Assembly: GCF_018130215.1 (NCBI RefSeq)
Contig: NZ_JAFCKQ010000025.1
Coordinates: 1-64,000, forward strand
Direction of reading: 5' to 3'
Length of the DNA stretch: 64,000 bases
Source of the DNA: Bradyrhizobium jicamae
GTDB lineage: Bacteria > Pseudomonadota > Alphaproteobacteria > Rhizobiales > Xanthobacteraceae
The notes below the pieces were generated by a model. That model searched no databases. It worked only from the letters and a program-made list of their open reading frames with translations, and was not told the origin of the DNA. The position numbers and the translations under genes are program-made. Positions 1 through 8,378 of the stretch are shown piece after piece. Within the stretch, counting starts at the first letter, position 1. The number at the start of each line of letters is the position of its first letter.

Positions 1-285
1 GCACGGGGGTAGGACCACAGGTGTAACCGGAGCAATCCGGCTTTCCCTGCGCGATGGGTTACGGCTTATACGTGCTCGCCCCGGCGAGACTGGGCTTTTT
101 TGTCACCGCTTTCGCGAAGATGCTTTCGCATCTTGCGAGAGGACACCTGCCACCAGGGCGTCAGGCCTGCACGATTTCGCCGTCCGCTGCATGCGCTCTC
201 GTCAGTCACGCACGCAGCGTCCACCGCATCCCACCGCAACGTTCGTGACGATCGCGAGCGCCCCTCGAGCGGGTGAGATGCCCAA
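1..285. repeat. Dispersed intergenic repeat copy, Bradyrhizobium type (partial)
   Basis: This stretch has no convincing gene. Its wording (a GGGTTACGGCTTATACGTGC block, a run about ggcgagactgggc, then a hairpin) matches from memory a non-coding repeat scattered through Bradyrhizobium genomes; I could not search for it. The hairpin is directly visible: TCGCGAAGATGC at 112-123 pairs with GCATCTTGCGA at 128-138 around a TTTC loop, with one bulged G. A 64-codon ORF at 54-248 lies inside the repeat and is judged non-coding. Bases 286-432 up to the AraC gene show no recognisable site. Confidence 0.5.
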
Positions 286-432
286 GTCTATACATCAAGG
301 TATCGTTCCGATAAACCGAAATATTTTCGCGGCTGGGGATTGACAGGTTTCCCTGATTTGCCCGTCGGGTCATCCTGTCGCACCTTGTGCGGGATCAGGA
401 CTCCGGCTGAGATGATTCCCGGTCGGTTTTAG

Positions 433-1221
433 ATGGGCTGGATGCCAATGAGCGCATCGTGGAGCTATCGTCCGTATCACCGTGCGGACGGCGTCGAGAT
501 GGGGCGGCTCGAAACCGCGCGCCCGATGTCGCAGGCGGCTCACTTCCACGATGAGATTCAGGTTGCGGCCGTCTGCCACGGATGGCGTGCATATTGGACC
601 CCGCGGGGGGAGTTCCGCGCGTCCGCGGGCGACATTGTGATGATCCCATCCGGCCTGCCACACGCTTCCCATGGCAGTGCGGCGTCGATCATCCATCTCT
701 ACCTTCCGTGCGGCCATCCGGCGGCGCATGACGTCTTGGTCCCGCAGATCATCCGCGGCATGCGCGCCCGATCGCCGGGCGAGATCATCGATGCCGTCGG
801 TTCGGTGCGCAGGGAAGGGGACCTTGACGATCGGCATGCCGCGACGGTCGTGTTGCCGAAGCAGTTTCTCGACCAGGACATCGATGTCGGCGCGATGGCC
901 GCGCAGTTCGGCTACTCGACCGACGGCTTCATCCGAGCGTTCAAGCGGCAGTTCGGGATGACACCTGCCGCCTACCGCGTCGCGCACCGGCTGACGAGGG
1001 CTCGCGCGCAGCTCAAGCAGGGCTGCGCCGTAGCCGATGTCGCCTATGCGACATGCTTTGCGGACCAGAGTCATTTCGGGCGGCTGTTCCGCCGAGCCTA
1101 TGGCGCGACGCCAGCCACCTACCGGTCGGCATTCACGCCGGCGTGTGGGGTCGATTTCGTTCCAGACAGGTCGCGGCCGCCGCGCCTAAGGTCGGGTCAC
1201 GACGTCAGCCCAACAACATAG
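433..1221 (+). CDS. AraC family transcriptional regulator
   Basis: A 262-residue cytoplasmic regulator. Residues about 10-105 form an N-terminal cupin-like sensor domain (conserved HFHDEIQ and the proline/glycine turn MIPSGLPH). Residues about 145-245 carry two helix-turn-helix motifs, ending in the family hallmark DQSHFGRLFRRAYGATPATYR. Such proteins bind a small ligand through the cupin and activate nearby genes. The transporter gene starts only 17 bases after the stop, so the two are probably co-transcribed and the effector may be the transported compound, which is inference. No clear ribosome site precedes 433; ATG codons at 442 and 448 are alternatives. Confidence 0.85.
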   Translation: MGWMPMSASWSYRPYHRADGVEMGRLETARPMSQAAHFHDEIQVAAVCHGWRAYWTPRGEFRASAGDIVMIPSGLPHASHGSAASIIHLYLPCGHPAAHDVLVPQIIRGMRARSPGEIIDAVGSVRREGDLDDRHAATVVLPKQFLDQDIDVGAMAAQFGYSTDGFIRAFKRQFGMTPAAYRVAHRLTRARAQLKQGCAVADVAYATCFADQSHFGRLFRRAYGATPATYRSAFTPACGVDFVPDRSRPPRLRSGHDVSPTT

Positions 1222-1238
1222 TCCTGTCGCGGTCAGCC

Positions 1239-1679
1239 ATGAATGTCCTTGCGCCCCTTCTGGTCCTCGCAGCCGGCTGCAGCGTCGCCTTCCAGCAGCT
1301 CTTGAATGCGAATCTCGGGAGAACCCTGCAATCCGTCTGGTGGTCGGCCTTCGTCAGCTACCTCGGAGGAACGATCGCGCTGGCGGCGGTGCTCGTCGTC
1401 CTGCGCGAACCATTGTTCAGCTCTGCATCCGCCGCGCGTGCGCCCTTGATCACGTGGACCGGCGGCTTGTTCGGAGCGGCCTTCATCGCAACATGCGTCT
1501 TCATGATCCCGCGCCTCGGCGTTGCCTCCGTCGTGACCCTAGTCGTCGTGGGCCAACTGCTCAGCTCGCTGGTCTTCGACCATTTCGGCCTGCTCGGCAC
1601 CCCGCAACATCAGGCGACGGTCGTACGCCTGCTTGGAGCTGCATGCCTGATTGCAGGCGCTGCGATGATCCGCGCGTGA
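1239..1679 (+). CDS. EamA/DUF606-like small multidrug-type transporter
   Basis: A 146-residue, very hydrophobic protein with about five membrane segments, matching the single-repeat DUF606 (YdcZ-like) branch of the drug/metabolite transporter superfamily. Visible marks are an early FQQLLNANLG segment, WWSAFVSYLGGT and the later PRLGVASVVTLVVVGQL segment typical of the family. An open frame extends upstream to 1053, but that part overlaps the AraC gene and reads as unrelated residues, so the ATG at 1239 is chosen. Two half-size proteins of this family often pair; no partner is seen nearby. The substrate is unknown. It sits directly behind the AraC regulator, which likely controls it. Confidence 0.8.
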   Translation: MNVLAPLLVLAAGCSVAFQQLLNANLGRTLQSVWWSAFVSYLGGTIALAAVLVVLREPLFSSASAARAPLITWTGGLFGAAFIATCVFMIPRLGVASVVTLVVVGQLLSSLVFDHFGLLGTPQHQATVVRLLGAACLIAGAAMIRA

Positions 1680-1766
1680 AGCGCCGGACGCCCTTTGCCC
1701 CGACACCGCCGCCTTGAGTGCTATACTGCAGCCAGTTTGGGGTGACGTCGGCAAGGTGGAGTGCTC

Positions 1767-2495
1767 ATGGCGAAGGAACTGGAAGGCAAGGTTGCGGCCG
1801 TGACCGGCGCGGCGTCGGGCATCGGACTGGCGAGCAGCGAGGCGATGCTGGCGGCAGGTGCCCGGGTGGTGATGGTCGATCGCGACGCCGCCGCGCTGCA
1901 GGCGCTTCGCGGCAAGCTCGGTGAGGCCGTCATCCCCCTGGTCATCGACTTGCTGGACCCCAGGGATTGCGCGACGCTGCTGCCGAAAATCCTGGAGAAG
2001 GAGGGCCGGCTCGACATCTTCCATGCCAATGCGGGCACCTATGTCGGCGGCGATCTGGTCGACGCCGACAGCGGCGCGATCGACCGGATGCTGAATCTGA
2101 ACGTCAACGTCGTGATGAAGAACGTGCACGACGTGCTGCAGCACATGATCGCGCGGGCGACCGGCGACATCATCGTCACCAGCTCGCTGGCCGCGCATTA
2201 TCCGACGCCTTGGGAGCCGGTCTATGCGTCGTCGAAATGGGCGATCAACTGCTTCGTCCAGACCGTGCGCCGCCAGGTCTTCAGGCACGGCATCCGCGTC
2301 GGCTCCATCTCGCCGGGACCCGTCATCACCTCGCTGCTCGCGGACTGGCCGGCCGAGAAGCTGAAGGAGGCCAAGGAGCAGGGCAGCCTGCTGGAGGCCA
2401 AGGAAGTCGCTGACGTCGTGATGTTCATGCTGACGCGGCCGCGCGGCATGACCATCCGCGACGTCGTGATGATGCCGACGAATTTCGATCTGTAG
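1767..2495 (+). CDS. Short-chain dehydrogenase, ribitol 2-dehydrogenase-like
   Basis: A 242-residue NAD(P)-dependent oxidoreductase of the classical SDR family. The cofactor motif TGAASGIG is near residue 15, the structural motif appears as HANAGTYVGG, the catalytic serine is in VTSSLA, and the active site reads YASSK. The C-terminal half (GPVITSLLADW, then VMFMLTRPR and a RDVVMMPTNFDL end) resembles the Klebsiella ribitol dehydrogenase family as I remember it, so a polyol substrate is likely but not proven. ATG 1767 is chosen because AAGGTGGA at 1753-1760 is well spaced for it; an in-frame GTG at 1761 would abut the ribosome site. A decayed piece of the same gene lies at 3827-3886. Confidence 0.85.
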   Translation: MAKELEGKVAAVTGAASGIGLASSEAMLAAGARVVMVDRDAAALQALRGKLGEAVIPLVIDLLDPRDCATLLPKILEKEGRLDIFHANAGTYVGGDLVDADSGAIDRMLNLNVNVVMKNVHDVLQHMIARATGDIIVTSSLAAHYPTPWEPVYASSKWAINCFVQTVRRQVFRHGIRVGSISPGPVITSLLADWPAEKLKEAKEQGSLLEAKEVADVVMFMLTRPRGMTIRDVVMMPTNFDL

Positions 2496-2540
2496 GTCGA
2501 AAGACAGCCGGATCGAGCCCCGCGCCCCTCCGATGAATGA

Positions 2541-3395
2541 TCATTCCCGTGCCGGCACGGTGCGCAGATAGGCGACGATGTCGCCGAGATCGGCATCGGT
2601 CATGCGGGCATACCAGGCAAAGCCCATCGGCGGCTTGAGATGGCTGCCGTCCTTGCGGATGCCCTGGGTGATGGCCCGCTTGATGTCGTCATCGCTCCAT
2701 GCGCCTATGCCCTTTTCCGGATGAGACGTGATGTTGCGGGACATCGTCTCTCCCCATGGGCCTCGAAACGTCTGACCGCCCTTGCCGAGGTTCGCGAAAT
2801 CCAGACGGTCGTTCACCCTGGGCGTGTGGCACTCCATGCAATGGGCGACCGTGACGAGATAGAAGCCGTGTCTGACGGGATCGCGCAAGTCGGCTTCGGT
2901 CATCGGCTTGTCGGCGCCGGGAGGAGTGTCGACGTGGAGGGCCGCCTTGTAGACCGGCGGCTGGACCGCATTTGAAACCGCGGGTACCGAGCGAAGATAG
3001 GCGACGATCGCCTCGAGATCGCCGGTGGTGAAAATCTTGTAGAAGCCGTAGGGCATGATCGGCGCGAGCGGACCACCGGACGGCCGAATTCCCTCGCTCA
3101 GGGCTTTCTTGATGTCGTCGTCACTCCACTTGCCGATGCCGCTTGCCGCATCCGGCGTGATGTTCGCGCCCCTGACGGTGAAGGTCGGTTCATCCCACGT
3201 TTGCGGCCCACCCGAATACAGCTTCGTGCTGTCGATCACGCCGCCCGGTCCGCTGGGCGAATGGCAGTTGCCGCACGTCAGTACGCCCTCCACCAGATAA
3301 TGCCCGCGTTCGACCGGCGTCTCTGCCTGGGCTGTGACGCTCAAAATGCCGGCGACCGAGACAAGTATGGAGATTGTTGTCATGCGCTTTGCCAT
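2541..3395 (-). CDS. Diheme c-type cytochrome
   Basis: A 284-residue periplasmic electron carrier. Residues 1-24 are a Sec signal ending AQA. Two cytochrome c domains follow, each with a haem attachment site: CGNCH at 41-45 and CMECH at 186-190, with probable axial methionines in APIMPYG and LKPPMGF. The two halves are similar, including GIGKWSDDDIKKAL and GIGAWSDDDIKRAI. This architecture is that of cytochrome subunits serving membrane dehydrogenases for alcohols or sugars; none is adjacent here. The ATG at 3395 is preferred to the longer frame from 3470, because it is preceded by TTGGAG with good spacing and gives a clean signal peptide. Confidence 0.9.
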   Translation of the reverse strand: MAKRMTTISILVSVAGILSVTAQAETPVERGHYLVEGVLTCGNCHSPSGPGGVIDSTKLYSGGPQTWDEPTFTVRGANITPDAASGIGKWSDDDIKKALSEGIRPSGGPLAPIMPYGFYKIFTTGDLEAIVAYLRSVPAVSNAVQPPVYKAALHVDTPPGADKPMTEADLRDPVRHGFYLVTVAHCMECHTPRVNDRLDFANLGKGGQTFRGPWGETMSRNITSHPEKGIGAWSDDDIKRAITQGIRKDGSHLKPPMGFAWYARMTDADLGDIVAYLRTVPARE

Positions 3396-3826
3396 GACGA
3401 GCTCCAATAGCTTCAAAGAATGAGTGGTCGGCGACCTCGCGGTCGTCCGCAATGCAAGCGTGCAAGGCAATTCAACGATAAGGACTATTCAACCGTCCCT
3501 GCGTACCTCACGTCGGCGTCCCGGACACGTCGACATGTGCAGAGCATTCATGAATGAACGAGTTGGATGCCCGCGGACGGCATGAGCGCTGCCGCTCAAA
3601 TCAGGGATTCCGCACGTCCCGTTGGCAGCTCAGGCAAGACGCTACATGACTTTCGCGGCCTCGGGAAGGGAGCCGTGGCAAGTCTCAGGCACGGCCATCC
3701 CGGAGCGAACGTCGGGATCGCCGGCGCGGAGCACAGCGTCGGGCGGTAAAATTCAGCAGTCGTGCCAAGGTACGGCCATGAACGGGCGCAACACGGTGAG
3801 GTGTTGTATTGATGTCGACGACTATG
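3396..3826. other. Intergenic region, nothing recognised
   Basis: About 430 bases upstream of the cytochrome gene. ORFs exist on both strands (for example 3567-3749 plus and 3596-3964 minus), but their products are arginine- or proline-rich with no family features and they overlap one another. The cytochrome promoter presumably lies near 3400-3480; no clear -35/-10 pair was seen. Confidence 0.4.
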
Positions 3827-3886
3827 TGGGGAGGCGGTCCATGCGTCGTCGAAGACGCCGTGATGATAGCAACGAATTTCGATCTC
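3827..3886 (+). pseudogene. Internally deleted fragment of an SDR gene
   Basis: Two joined blocks match the intact SDR gene at 1767-2495. Bases 3827-3853 match 2211-2236 (the TGGGAGCCGGTCTATGCG active-site region), and 3854-3886 match 2460-2492 (the last codons, ending in ACGAATTTCGATCT). About 223 bases lie between these blocks in the intact copy and are missing here. The reading frame continues past the normal stop. It is therefore a relic of a duplicated or paralogous gene carrying a deletion, not a functional gene. Confidence 0.6.
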
Positions 3887-3923
3887 TGGGAGCACGGGGC
3901 CCTCGGTTTCCGGGATCGGCAGC

Positions 3924-4505
3924 ATGAACGTTCGACAAACAGTCCTCATCGTCGCGCTCGCCAATCTCAGCTATTTCGGCATCGAGTTCGCGGTGGCCAC
4001 GTCGATCGGCTCGGTCTCGCTGTTTGCCGACAGCGTGGATTTTCTCGAGGATGCATCGATCAATCTCCTGATCCTGATCGGGATTGGGTGGAGTGAGGTC
4101 AACCGGGGCAGGCTCGGGACCTTGCTGGCCGGCGTTCTGCTGGTTCCTGCCATTGCCACGGTCTGGACGGCTGTCGCCAAGTTCATGAGCCCGGTGGCGC
4201 CGGCGCCCGTTCCGCTCGGCATCACCGGTCTCGGGGCGTTGGCCGTCAATCTCGGTTGCGCGTTCCTCTTGGCGCGATTCCGCGATCACCACGGCAGCCT
4301 GACCCGTGCGGCATTCCTCTCGGCCCGCAACGATGCCATCGCCAATGTCGCGATCGTCGGCGCCGGCGTCGTGACCGCGCTGTCGAGCTCGCCCTGGCCC
4401 GACCTTGCGGTCGGGGTCGGTATCGCGATCATGAACATGGACGCCGCACGCGAAGTCTATCTGGCTGCGCGCGAGGAACGCTCGGCAGGCGCTGCACAGG
4501 CGTGA
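3924..4505 (+). CDS. Cation transporter, CDF-type membrane domain only
   Basis: A 193-residue integral membrane protein with about five or six hydrophobic segments. The second carries SVSLFADSVDFLEDA, the counterpart of the metal-binding DxxxD/HxxxD segment of cation diffusion facilitators; a second acidic/polar pair appears as SARNDAIANVAIV. Usual family members are about 300 residues and end in a cytoplasmic metal-sensing domain, which is absent here. Histidines of the classical zinc site are replaced, so the ion is uncertain. It starts 37 bases after the SDR relic, and its N-terminus has no overlap with it. Confidence 0.75.
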   Translation: MNVRQTVLIVALANLSYFGIEFAVATSIGSVSLFADSVDFLEDASINLLILIGIGWSEVNRGRLGTLLAGVLLVPAIATVWTAVAKFMSPVAPAPVPLGITGLGALAVNLGCAFLLARFRDHHGSLTRAAFLSARNDAIANVAIVGAGVVTALSSSPWPDLAVGVGIAIMNMDAAREVYLAAREERSAGAAQA

Positions 4506-4626
4506 TCCGCGGGCGAGTGCGGCGGCAGTCGCGCCGCGTCGCCGGATCACGATGCGGTCATTCGGCCGTCATCGCGTTCGACTGTGATAGCGTCTGCAAG
4601 GTCTGCAACATCGAGGCGGCACGGCA

Positions 4627-5661
4627 ATGGCTTTACTTGGGACCATCCCGACCTGGATCGGGATCGCCGCCTGCATCCTGCAGTCGGCCCTGTTTTCCGG
4701 ATTGAACCTCGCGGTGTTCAGCCTCAGCCTGCTGCGGCTTCAGATCGAAGCGGACAGCGGCAACACCAACGCGGCAAAGGTGCTCGAACTCCGCAAGAAC
4801 ACCAACCTGATCCTGGCCACCATCATCTGGGGCAACGTCACCACCAACGTTGCCCTGACGCTGCTCTCGGACTCGGTTCTCGCCGGCGTCGGCGCGTTCC
4901 TGTTCTCGGCCTTCGCCATCACGCTGCTCGGCGAGATCTTTCCGCAGGCCTATTTCTCGCGCAACGCGCTGGCGATGACCGCGCGGTTCCTGCCGTTCCT
5001 GAATTTCTATCGGATCGTGCTGTTTCCGCTGGCGAAGCCGACCGCCATGGTGCTCGACTGGTGGCTGGGCTCGGAAGGCATCGCCTATATGCGCGAGCAG
5101 GATATCAGGCGGATGATTGCCCGCCATGTCGTCGCCGGCGGCGACATCAGCAAGCTGGAGGCGACCGGCGCCCAGAATTTCCTCGATCTCGACGACATAT
5201 CGGTCTGCGATGAAGGCGAGGTGATCCATCCCGACAGCATCCTGAGCCTGCCGCTGGCCAATCAGCGTTGCGTGCTGCCGAAATTCGACCGCGTTCCGGA
5301 CGATCCGTTCCTGCGCAAGATCGACGCGTCAGGCATGAAATGGGTGATCGTGACCGATCCCGCCGGAGAGCCGGCGTTCGTGCTCGACGCCGATCATTTC
5401 CTGCGCGACGCCTTGTTCGGCGAACTCGAGAGCGATCCGACCGCCTATTGGCACCGACCGATCATCGTGCGCGATGCGAAGGCGCGGCTCGGCGACGTCA
5501 TCGGGCTCATGAAGGTCGTGCCGGAAGCGCCCGGCGACGACGTGATCGAGCATGACCTGATCCTGATCTGGAGCGGGCAAAAGCGCATCATCACCGGCTC
5601 GGATCTGCTCGGCCGGCTGTTGCGCGGCATCGCGACCGTGGAGAAGATGTCGGCGGCCTAG
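4627..5661 (+). CDS. CNNM (DUF21) transmembrane domain protein
   Basis: A 344-residue protein with an N-terminal DUF21/CNNM domain (residues about 5-150) of four membrane segments, including LQSALFSGLNLAVFSLS and the conserved NTNLILATIIWGNVTTN region followed by GEIFPQAYFSRNAL. Family members act in magnesium or cobalt efflux or as regulators of ion homeostasis. The C-terminal half is a soluble region in the position of the CBS pair of CorC/MpfA proteins but poorly conserved. Its stop codon interlocks with that of the convergent TetR gene (TAG at 5659-5661; CTA at 5658-5660). Confidence 0.8.
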   Translation: MALLGTIPTWIGIAACILQSALFSGLNLAVFSLSLLRLQIEADSGNTNAAKVLELRKNTNLILATIIWGNVTTNVALTLLSDSVLAGVGAFLFSAFAITLLGEIFPQAYFSRNALAMTARFLPFLNFYRIVLFPLAKPTAMVLDWWLGSEGIAYMREQDIRRMIARHVVAGGDISKLEATGAQNFLDLDDISVCDEGEVIHPDSILSLPLANQRCVLPKFDRVPDDPFLRKIDASGMKWVIVTDPAGEPAFVLDADHFLRDALFGELESDPTAYWHRPIIVRDAKARLGDVIGLMKVVPEAPGDDVIEHDLILIWSGQKRIITGSDLLGRLLRGIATVEKMSAA

Positions 5662-6320
5662 ACCGCGACGAGCTGCCCGGCTGCGCTGCCCGCGCGTTTC
5701 GCCTTCTTCAGCTTTGCCGGCGCAAACAGATTGCTCGCCGCAAGCCCTGCGGTGTCGGCGACGCCGGGATCGCAGGACACCATCGCGGCGACGATGGCGC
5801 CGTCGATCAGCAGTGCGAGCTGATGCGCCAGCACCGCCGGCTCTGCGGCGCCCATGTCGGCTGCAAGCTTCTCGATGTGCGCCAGCACCACCTTCTTGTG
5901 GCGCATCGCGATGGTGCGGAACTGCTTCGCATCCTTGTCGTGCTCGGCAACCGCATTGATGAACGGGCAGCCGTAGAAGCGCTCCTCGGCGAACCAGACC
6001 TTAAGGGCGGGGAAGATCCGCGAAAGCTTGGTCTGCGGATCGCCGCCGCCGGCTTCGATGGAGCCGATGAACCATTCGCGCCACTGCCGGCCTTCGCTCT
6101 CCAGCACCGCATGGACGAGGTTGGTCTTCGAGCCGAACAGTTTGTAGAGCGTGGTCTTCGCGGTTCCGGCCTCGTCGATGATCGCATCGATGCCGGTGGC
6201 GTTGATCCCGTTCTTGCAGAACAGCCGCGTCGCGGCGTTCAGCAGGCGCCCGCGCGCGGATTCATCGTCACCGGCGGCGAACGCCGCGGCAGGTTTTTTC
6301 TTTGTCAGCGATCTGCCCAT
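5658..6320 (-). CDS. TetR/AcrR family transcriptional regulator
   Basis: A repressor-type regulator of 220 residues from the ATG at 6320 (MGRSLTKKK). The N-terminal helix-turn-helix is clear: RLLNAATRLFCKNGINATGI, then AGTAKTTLYKLFGSK. The C-terminal domain includes ERFYGCPFINAVAEH, seen in the TetR subgroup beside oxidoreductase and OsmC genes. In-frame starts at 6353 (ATG) and 6356 (TTG) would add an N-terminal tail. It is divergent from the OsmC-rhodanese-cyanase operon with a 254-base gap, so it probably represses that operon and itself; no operator palindrome was identified with confidence. Confidence 0.85.
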   Translation of the reverse strand: MGRSLTKKKPAAAFAAGDDESARGRLLNAATRLFCKNGINATGIDAIIDEAGTAKTTLYKLFGSKTNLVHAVLESEGRQWREWFIGSIEAGGGDPQTKLSRIFPALKVWFAEERFYGCPFINAVAEHDKDAKQFRTIAMRHKKVVLAHIEKLAADMGAAEPAVLAHQLALLIDGAIVAAMVSCDPGVADTAGLAASNLFAPAKLKKAKRAGSAAGQLVAV

Positions 6321-6574
6321 GCGCGGCAGTAAATCGGACCGAGGCGCAATCATCAAGTCGCATCTTCATGCGTGCACAGCTGCGCTCAAAATAATCGCGT
6401 CCGCGCGGCATTTGCTTTGCGATTGAGCATGCGCGGGCTGATCAATTCCCGGGCACTGCAGGCTAAGCGCTTGCGGGATTTCGGCTTTCGATCCGGCGGC
6501 GGACTGGCACAGCTTATGCAGGAAACAGACCGTTCGGTATCCTGACCAATCCATCGCTCCCAGGGAGAAAACTG

Positions 6575-7117
6575 ATGACTGCTGTCGCTCAAAAAACCGC
6601 ACTGACCGGCTGCCTCGCGCCGATCGACAGAGGCGGGCTCGAGCAGCTCATTGCCAACGGCAAGGCCAACCCGAAGGTCGTCAAGACCTTGAAGTGCAAG
6701 ACGGTGGCGGAGGGCAGGTTCCGCCACGCCAACTACATCCGCAACCTCGCACCCTACATCGTCGACGAGCCGCCCGGCCTGCTCGGCGACGACACCGCGC
6801 CCAATCCGTCGGAAGCCTCGCTGGCCGCGCTCGGCTCCTGCCTTGCGGTCGGCCTGCACGCCAACGCCGTGCATCGTGGCTGGATCGTCAACAAGCTCGA
6901 GCTCGAGCTCGAGGGCGACCTCAACATCACGGCGGTGTGGGGCACCGGCGACGTCAGCGAGAAACCGGTCGGCTTCACCGACGTCCGTGTCAAGGTCGAC
7001 ATGGAATGCGAGGGCGTCTCGCAGGACGAGATCAACGCGCTGGTGGCCCATGTGAAGAAATGGTCGCCGGTCGCCAACACCTTCACCCGTCCCGTCAATC
7101 TCGAGGTCGGCGCCTGA
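6575..7117 (+). CDS. OsmC family protein
   Basis: A 180-residue OsmC/Ohr-fold protein. Residues 79-100 hold the helix with the first conserved cysteine (LGSCLAVGLHANA, Cys89). In peroxide-reducing relatives the second cysteine lies in a CPV motif; here the equivalent place reads WSPVANTF, so it is a serine. The protein is therefore unlikely to work as a classical two-cysteine peroxidase. GGGAG at 6562-6566 supports the ATG at 6575. It is the first gene of an apparent operon with a flavoprotein, a rhodanese and cyanase, which suggests a role in handling sulfur or cyano compounds (inference). Confidence 0.85.
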   Translation: MTAVAQKTALTGCLAPIDRGGLEQLIANGKANPKVVKTLKCKTVAEGRFRHANYIRNLAPYIVDEPPGLLGDDTAPNPSEASLAALGSCLAVGLHANAVHRGWIVNKLELELEGDLNITAVWGTGDVSEKPVGFTDVRVKVDMECEGVSQDEINALVAHVKKWSPVANTFTRPVNLEVGA

Positions 7118-7157
7118 GGCGCCGGACGGGCATCAACAGAAGGTGCGGAGACGATCA

Positions 7158-8333
7158 ATGGGTTCATTGGCTTTATCGCGGGTCGACCTTGCCGATCCCG
7201 CACCGACGATTGCCGACGAGGTCGCCCGGCTGGCCCGTCGGGAGCTGGCACCGCTTGCGTCGGCGATCGATGCCGGCTCGGTCTACCCGGGCGCGTTCCT
7301 GCGCGGTCTCGGCAGCCTCGGCGCCTGGAGCAGTCACGTCCCGCAGGAGGGACCTGCCGATTTGTGCTGCGCGATCCAGTCGATCGCCGCGCTCGGCGAG
7401 GTCTGCGGCGCCACCGCCTTCATCGCGTGGTGCCAGAACACGCTGGTCTGGTACGCGGCGAATTCCACCAACATGAAGCTCGCTTCGCGTTTCGGCGACG
7501 GCTTTTCGAGCGGGCGCGTGCTCGGCGGCACCGGGCTGTCCAACCCGATGAAGAGCTTCTTCGGCATCGAGCGGCTGAAGCTGAAGGGCCGCAGGGTCGA
7601 GGGCGGCTACATCGTCCGCGGCGCGCTGCCCTGGGTCTCGAATCTCGGCCCCGACCACTACTTCGGCACGATCTTCGAGCGCGAGGATGGCGGCGTCGCC
7701 GGCGAGGAGCCGGACGGCATCGCAAGAGGCGAGCCGGGCGGCATCGCGAGAGGCGAGCCGGGCACGGTGATGTTCCTCGCCGACTGCTCCGATCCCGCGA
7801 TCAGCTTGCAACCCTGCAAGCCGTTTCTCGCCATGGACGGCACCGGCACCTACAGCGTCCAGTTCCGCGACGTGTTCGTCCCTGACGAGTTGATCCTGGC
7901 TGCGCCGGCCGCACCGTTCGTGAAGAAGATCCGCGCCGGCTTCATCCTGCTGCAAACCGGCATGGGTCTCGGGCTGATGCGCGACTGCATCAACATCATG
8001 GACGAGGTCCATGCGCCGCTCGGCCACGTCAATCGCTATTTGCCGCAGCAACCCCTGCAATTCCGCGAGCTCCATGCGGAGTTCGAGAAGGAGGCGATGG
8101 CGCTCGCGCGCGATCCCTACAATGAAGACGACAGCTATTGGCGCCGCGTCGTAGCGCTGCGCCTGCGCATCGGCGATGCCACGGTCGCGGTCGCGCATGC
8201 GGCGATGCTCCATTGCGGCGCGCGCGGCTACCTGAAGAGCCACCGCGCGCAACGCCGGCTGCGCGAGGCCTATTTCGTCGCCATCGTCACGCCCGCCACC
8301 AAGCAGCTGCGCAAGATGCTGGCGGATGGCTGA
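7158..8333 (+). CDS. Acyl-CoA dehydrogenase-like flavoprotein
   Basis: A 391-residue protein with the three-part acyl-CoA dehydrogenase fold: helical N-terminus (about 10-115), beta domain (TGLSNPMKSF to FRDVFVPDELIL, about 120-250) and helical C-terminus. The usual C-terminal catalytic glutamate region is not recognisable; the end reads AQRRLREAYFVAIVTPATK, closer to flavin monooxygenases that share this fold (DszC/SfnB-like), so the reaction is unknown. At 7717-7764 an eight-codon unit (GIARGEPG, with small changes) is repeated twice in tandem inside the beta domain. GGAG eight bases upstream supports ATG 7158 over the longer frame from 7143. Confidence 0.8.
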   Translation: MGSLALSRVDLADPAPTIADEVARLARRELAPLASAIDAGSVYPGAFLRGLGSLGAWSSHVPQEGPADLCCAIQSIAALGEVCGATAFIAWCQNTLVWYAANSTNMKLASRFGDGFSSGRVLGGTGLSNPMKSFFGIERLKLKGRRVEGGYIVRGALPWVSNLGPDHYFGTIFEREDGGVAGEEPDGIARGEPGGIARGEPGTVMFLADCSDPAISLQPCKPFLAMDGTGTYSVQFRDVFVPDELILAAPAAPFVKKIRAGFILLQTGMGLGLMRDCINIMDEVHAPLGHVNRYLPQQPLQFRELHAEFEKEAMALARDPYNEDDSYWRRVVALRLRIGDATVAVAHAAMLHCGARGYLKSHRAQRRLREAYFVAIVTPATKQLRKMLADG

Positions 8334-8378
8334 CGAAAGTTCGGGACCACCAAGACTGCAACCACACAGGAGAGAGCC

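Noticed and set aside
54..248. 64-codon ORF at the left end
   Set aside because: Lies within a dispersed non-coding repeat, and the peptide has no features.
3596..3964. 122-codon minus ORF
   Set aside because: Covers the SDR relic and the start of the transporter gene; no ribosome site or motif.
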